29,949 nucleotides of DNA, from the NCBI GenBank assembly GCA_035532475.1, contig DATKQY010000039.1:1-29949 (forward strand), read 5' to 3'. Position 1 is the stretch's first letter. Every line of letters starts with the position of its first letter. The notes under the pieces are model-generated. The model was not told the DNA's origin and searched no databases. It saw nothing but the letters and a program-made list of their open reading frames with translations. Of this stretch, positions 28,692 through 29,949 are shown piece after piece. This DNA is from DATKQY01 sp035532475 (lineage in GTDB: Bacteria > Actinomycetota > Acidimicrobiia > Acidimicrobiales > Bog-793). The position numbers were made by a program, and so were the translations under genes.

Positions 28692-29695
28692 CCCGGGTCG
28701 CCGTGCTCGGCGCGGGCTCGTGGGGCACGACGGTCGCCGCACACCTGGCGGCGCGCACGCCCACGACGTTGTGGGCCCGCAGCGAGGCGGTGGTCGCCGA
28801 GATCGGCGAGCGGAACACGAACAGCTCCTACCTCGGCGACCGCCCGCTGCCCAGAGCGCTGCGCGCCACCTCCTCGCTCGCCGAGGCGCTGCTCGGGGCG
28901 AGCCTCATCGTCGTGGCGGTGCCCTCGCACGGCGTGCGCGACGTGCTCGACGCGGCCGCCGGGCTCGCGGGCCCCGGGGTCCCGGTGCTCAGCCTGACGA
29001 AAGGCCTCGAGCAGGAGAGCCTGCGGCGGATGAGCGAGGTCATCGGCGAGTGCTGGCCGGATCGCTCCGTCGGCGTGCTCACGGGCCCGAACCTCGCGAC
29101 CGAGGTGCTCGACGGTCAGCCCACCGCTTCGGTGATCGCGCTCGACGACGAGCAGCTCGCGAGGGAGCTCCAGGGGCTGTTCGCCACCGACGCCATGCGT
29201 GTGTACACGAATCTCGACGTGGTCGGCTGCGAGATCGCGGGCGTCGTGAAGAACGTCATGGCGATCGCGTCGGGCATGGCGGTGGGGCTCGGGTTCGGCG
29301 ACAACACGCGTGCCGCGCTCATCACTCGCTCGCTGGCCGAACTCGCCCGGCTCGGTGTCGCGCTCGGGGGCGATCCGCTCACGTTCTCCGGCCTCGCCGG
29401 CCTCGGCGACCTGGTGGCGACGTGCACGAGCCCGAAGAGCCGGAACTTCGCCGTCGGCGTGGCGCTCGGCCAGGGCAGGTCGCTCGACGACGCGCTCGGC
29501 GCGACCCCCATGGTCGCCGAAGGAGTGCGCAGCTCGCGCCCCGTCGTCGCGCTGGCGCACCGACTCGGCGTCGAGGTCCCCGTCGCCGAGCAGGTCGTCG
29601 CCGTCTGCTTCGAGGGATGCCCGCCGGAAGAGACCATTCCCCGCTTGATGCTGCGAGCTGCGAAGTCCGAGCTGCACGGCATCGCGCGCGGTTGA
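28688..29695 (+). CDS. gpsA: NAD(P)H-dependent glycerol-3-phosphate dehydrogenase
   Basis: GpsA reduces dihydroxyacetone phosphate to sn-glycerol 3-phosphate, the backbone for phospholipid synthesis. The 335-residue length is normal. The nucleotide-binding loop GAGSWGT (8-14) is at the N-terminus. Family motifs VAVPSHGVRDVL, LSLTKGLE (Lys105), GPNLATEV (133-140), EIAGVVKNVMAIASG with catalytic Lys188, and GDNTRAALITRSLAE follow. The start chosen is the GTG one residue before TRVAVLGAG. A GTG at 28628 would add 20 residues but overlaps the putative -10 box. Confidence 0.95.
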   Translation: MTRVAVLGAGSWGTTVAAHLAARTPTTLWARSEAVVAEIGERNTNSSYLGDRPLPRALRATSSLAEALLGASLIVVAVPSHGVRDVLDAAAGLAGPGVPVLSLTKGLEQESLRRMSEVIGECWPDRSVGVLTGPNLATEVLDGQPTASVIALDDEQLARELQGLFATDAMRVYTNLDVVGCEIAGVVKNVMAIASGMAVGLGFGDNTRAALITRSLAELARLGVALGGDPLTFSGLAGLGDLVATCTSPKSRNFAVGVALGQGRSLDDALGATPMVAEGVRSSRPVVALAHRLGVEVPVAEQVVAVCFEGCPPEETIPRLMLRAAKSELHGIARG

Positions 29696-29744
29696 GGGTT
29701 GCGAACTGCTCCCGGCGATCCACCTAGACGTGACCGAACGTGTG

Positions 29745-29750
29745 TACGCT
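29745..29750 (+). promoter_or_regulatory. Putative -10 box of the IS607-type transposase gene
   Basis: TACGCT ends 7 nt before the GTG at 29758, the same leaderless geometry as the other genes here. Confidence 0.3.
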
Positions 29751-29757
29751 TATGCGC

Positions 29758-29949
29758 GTGAAGCTCGCCGAATGGGCCCGTTCGTACGGCGTCCACCCGA
29801 GCACCGCCTACCGTTGGTTCCGTGACGGCACGATGCCGGTGCCCGCGCGACGACTCGCCTCCGGCACGATCGTCGTCGAACAGGAGACATCGAGAGCGGT
29901 CACGGGTCGGACCGTCGCCTACTGCCGGGTGAGCTCGCACGACCAGCGC
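29758..29949 (+). CDS. tnpA: IS607-type serine recombinase/transposase TnpA, N-terminal part (cut by right edge)
   Basis: This is the N-terminus of a small serine transposase. Residues 1-~30 form a MerR-like helix-turn-helix (KLAEWARSYGVHPSTAYRWF) with the usual RDGTMPVPAR continuation. After a short linker comes the first strand of the serine recombinase catalytic domain, TVAYCRVSSHDQ, in which the serine is the expected nucleophile. This order, DNA-binding domain first, is the mark of IS607 elements. The GTG matches the normal KLAEWA start; an ATG at 29752 would add two residues. A tnpB gene, common in IS607 elements, would lie beyond the edge. The element's left end should fall in the 62 nt after gpsA. 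Confidence 0.85.
   Translation, partial: MKLAEWARSYGVHPSTAYRWFRDGTMPVPARRLASGTIVVEQETSRAVTGRTVAYCRVSSHDQR
29758..29949 (+). mobile_element. Left part of an IS607-family insertion sequence (boundary unresolved)
   Basis: Identified only through tnpA. The left terminus probably lies between 29696 and 29757, but I could not place it from sequence alone, because IS607 elements lack terminal inverted repeats and make no clear target duplication. Confidence 0.6.

Overview
The window is very GC-rich, densely packed bacterial chromosome. The gene content points to an actinobacterium: an adjacent pafB-pafC pair of WYL regulators, an HU protein with a Lys/Ala/Pro-rich tail, a CofC/FbiD enzyme of coenzyme F420 synthesis, many GTG starts and frequent ATGA/GTGA stop-start overlaps. 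Many first genes of transcription units show a TAnnnT-like hexamer 5-8 nt before the start codon and no Shine-Dalgarno sequence, which suggests common leaderless transcription. A deep-branching class such as Acidimicrobiia is my guess and is not proven by the sequence.

Layout. (1) 1-1076: the C-terminal part of a large serine recombinase, entering from the left edge and abutting the 3' end of a tRNA-Leu(UAG) on the minus strand. This looks like the end of an integrated element whose body lies outside the window. (2) 1077-2146: a gene-free stretch and clpP. (3) 2278-4339: a secreted beta-propeller-like repeat protein on the minus strand, followed in frame after its stop by a broken copy of its own last module. 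(4) 4551-15114: an envelope glycan region. It holds three glycosyltransferase genes plus a short GT-like protein, one of the glycosyltransferases being a two-domain fusion, two small helical proteins, a Wzm/Wzt-type ABC exporter with a C-terminal glycan-recognition domain, and a secreted SpoIID/LytB protein. (5) 15151-18379: a cyclopropane-fatty-acid-synthase-type methyltransferase, a membrane protein of the lysyl-PG-synthase transmembrane family, and a lipoprotein. (6) 18418-22407: typA/bipA, then pafB and pafC. (7) 22519-26474: a convergent pair made of a MobF/TrwC-type relaxase and a VirD4/TraG-type coupling ATPase, with no type IV secretion genes in the window. (8) 26635-29695: hupB, a PIG-L/LmbE deacetylase, fbiD/cofC and gpsA. 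(9) From 29758: the start of an IS607-type serine transposase, cut by the right edge.

How the parts fit. The glycosyltransferases probably build a surface polysaccharide that the ABC pair exports, and the SpoIID-like protein, the Cfa-like enzyme and the membrane protein fit the same envelope theme. Convergent gene pairs are separated by tight hairpins that look like bidirectional terminators.

Most worth following up: the relaxase/coupling-protein pair. The relaxase keeps its HUH residues but has lost the Walker A lysine of its helicase half, it has no secretion genes nearby, and it sits between housekeeping genes. Next is the spoIID-like gene, whose signal peptide is encoded upstream of any usable ATG/GTG/TTG and whose promoter-like box points to an in-frame GTC.
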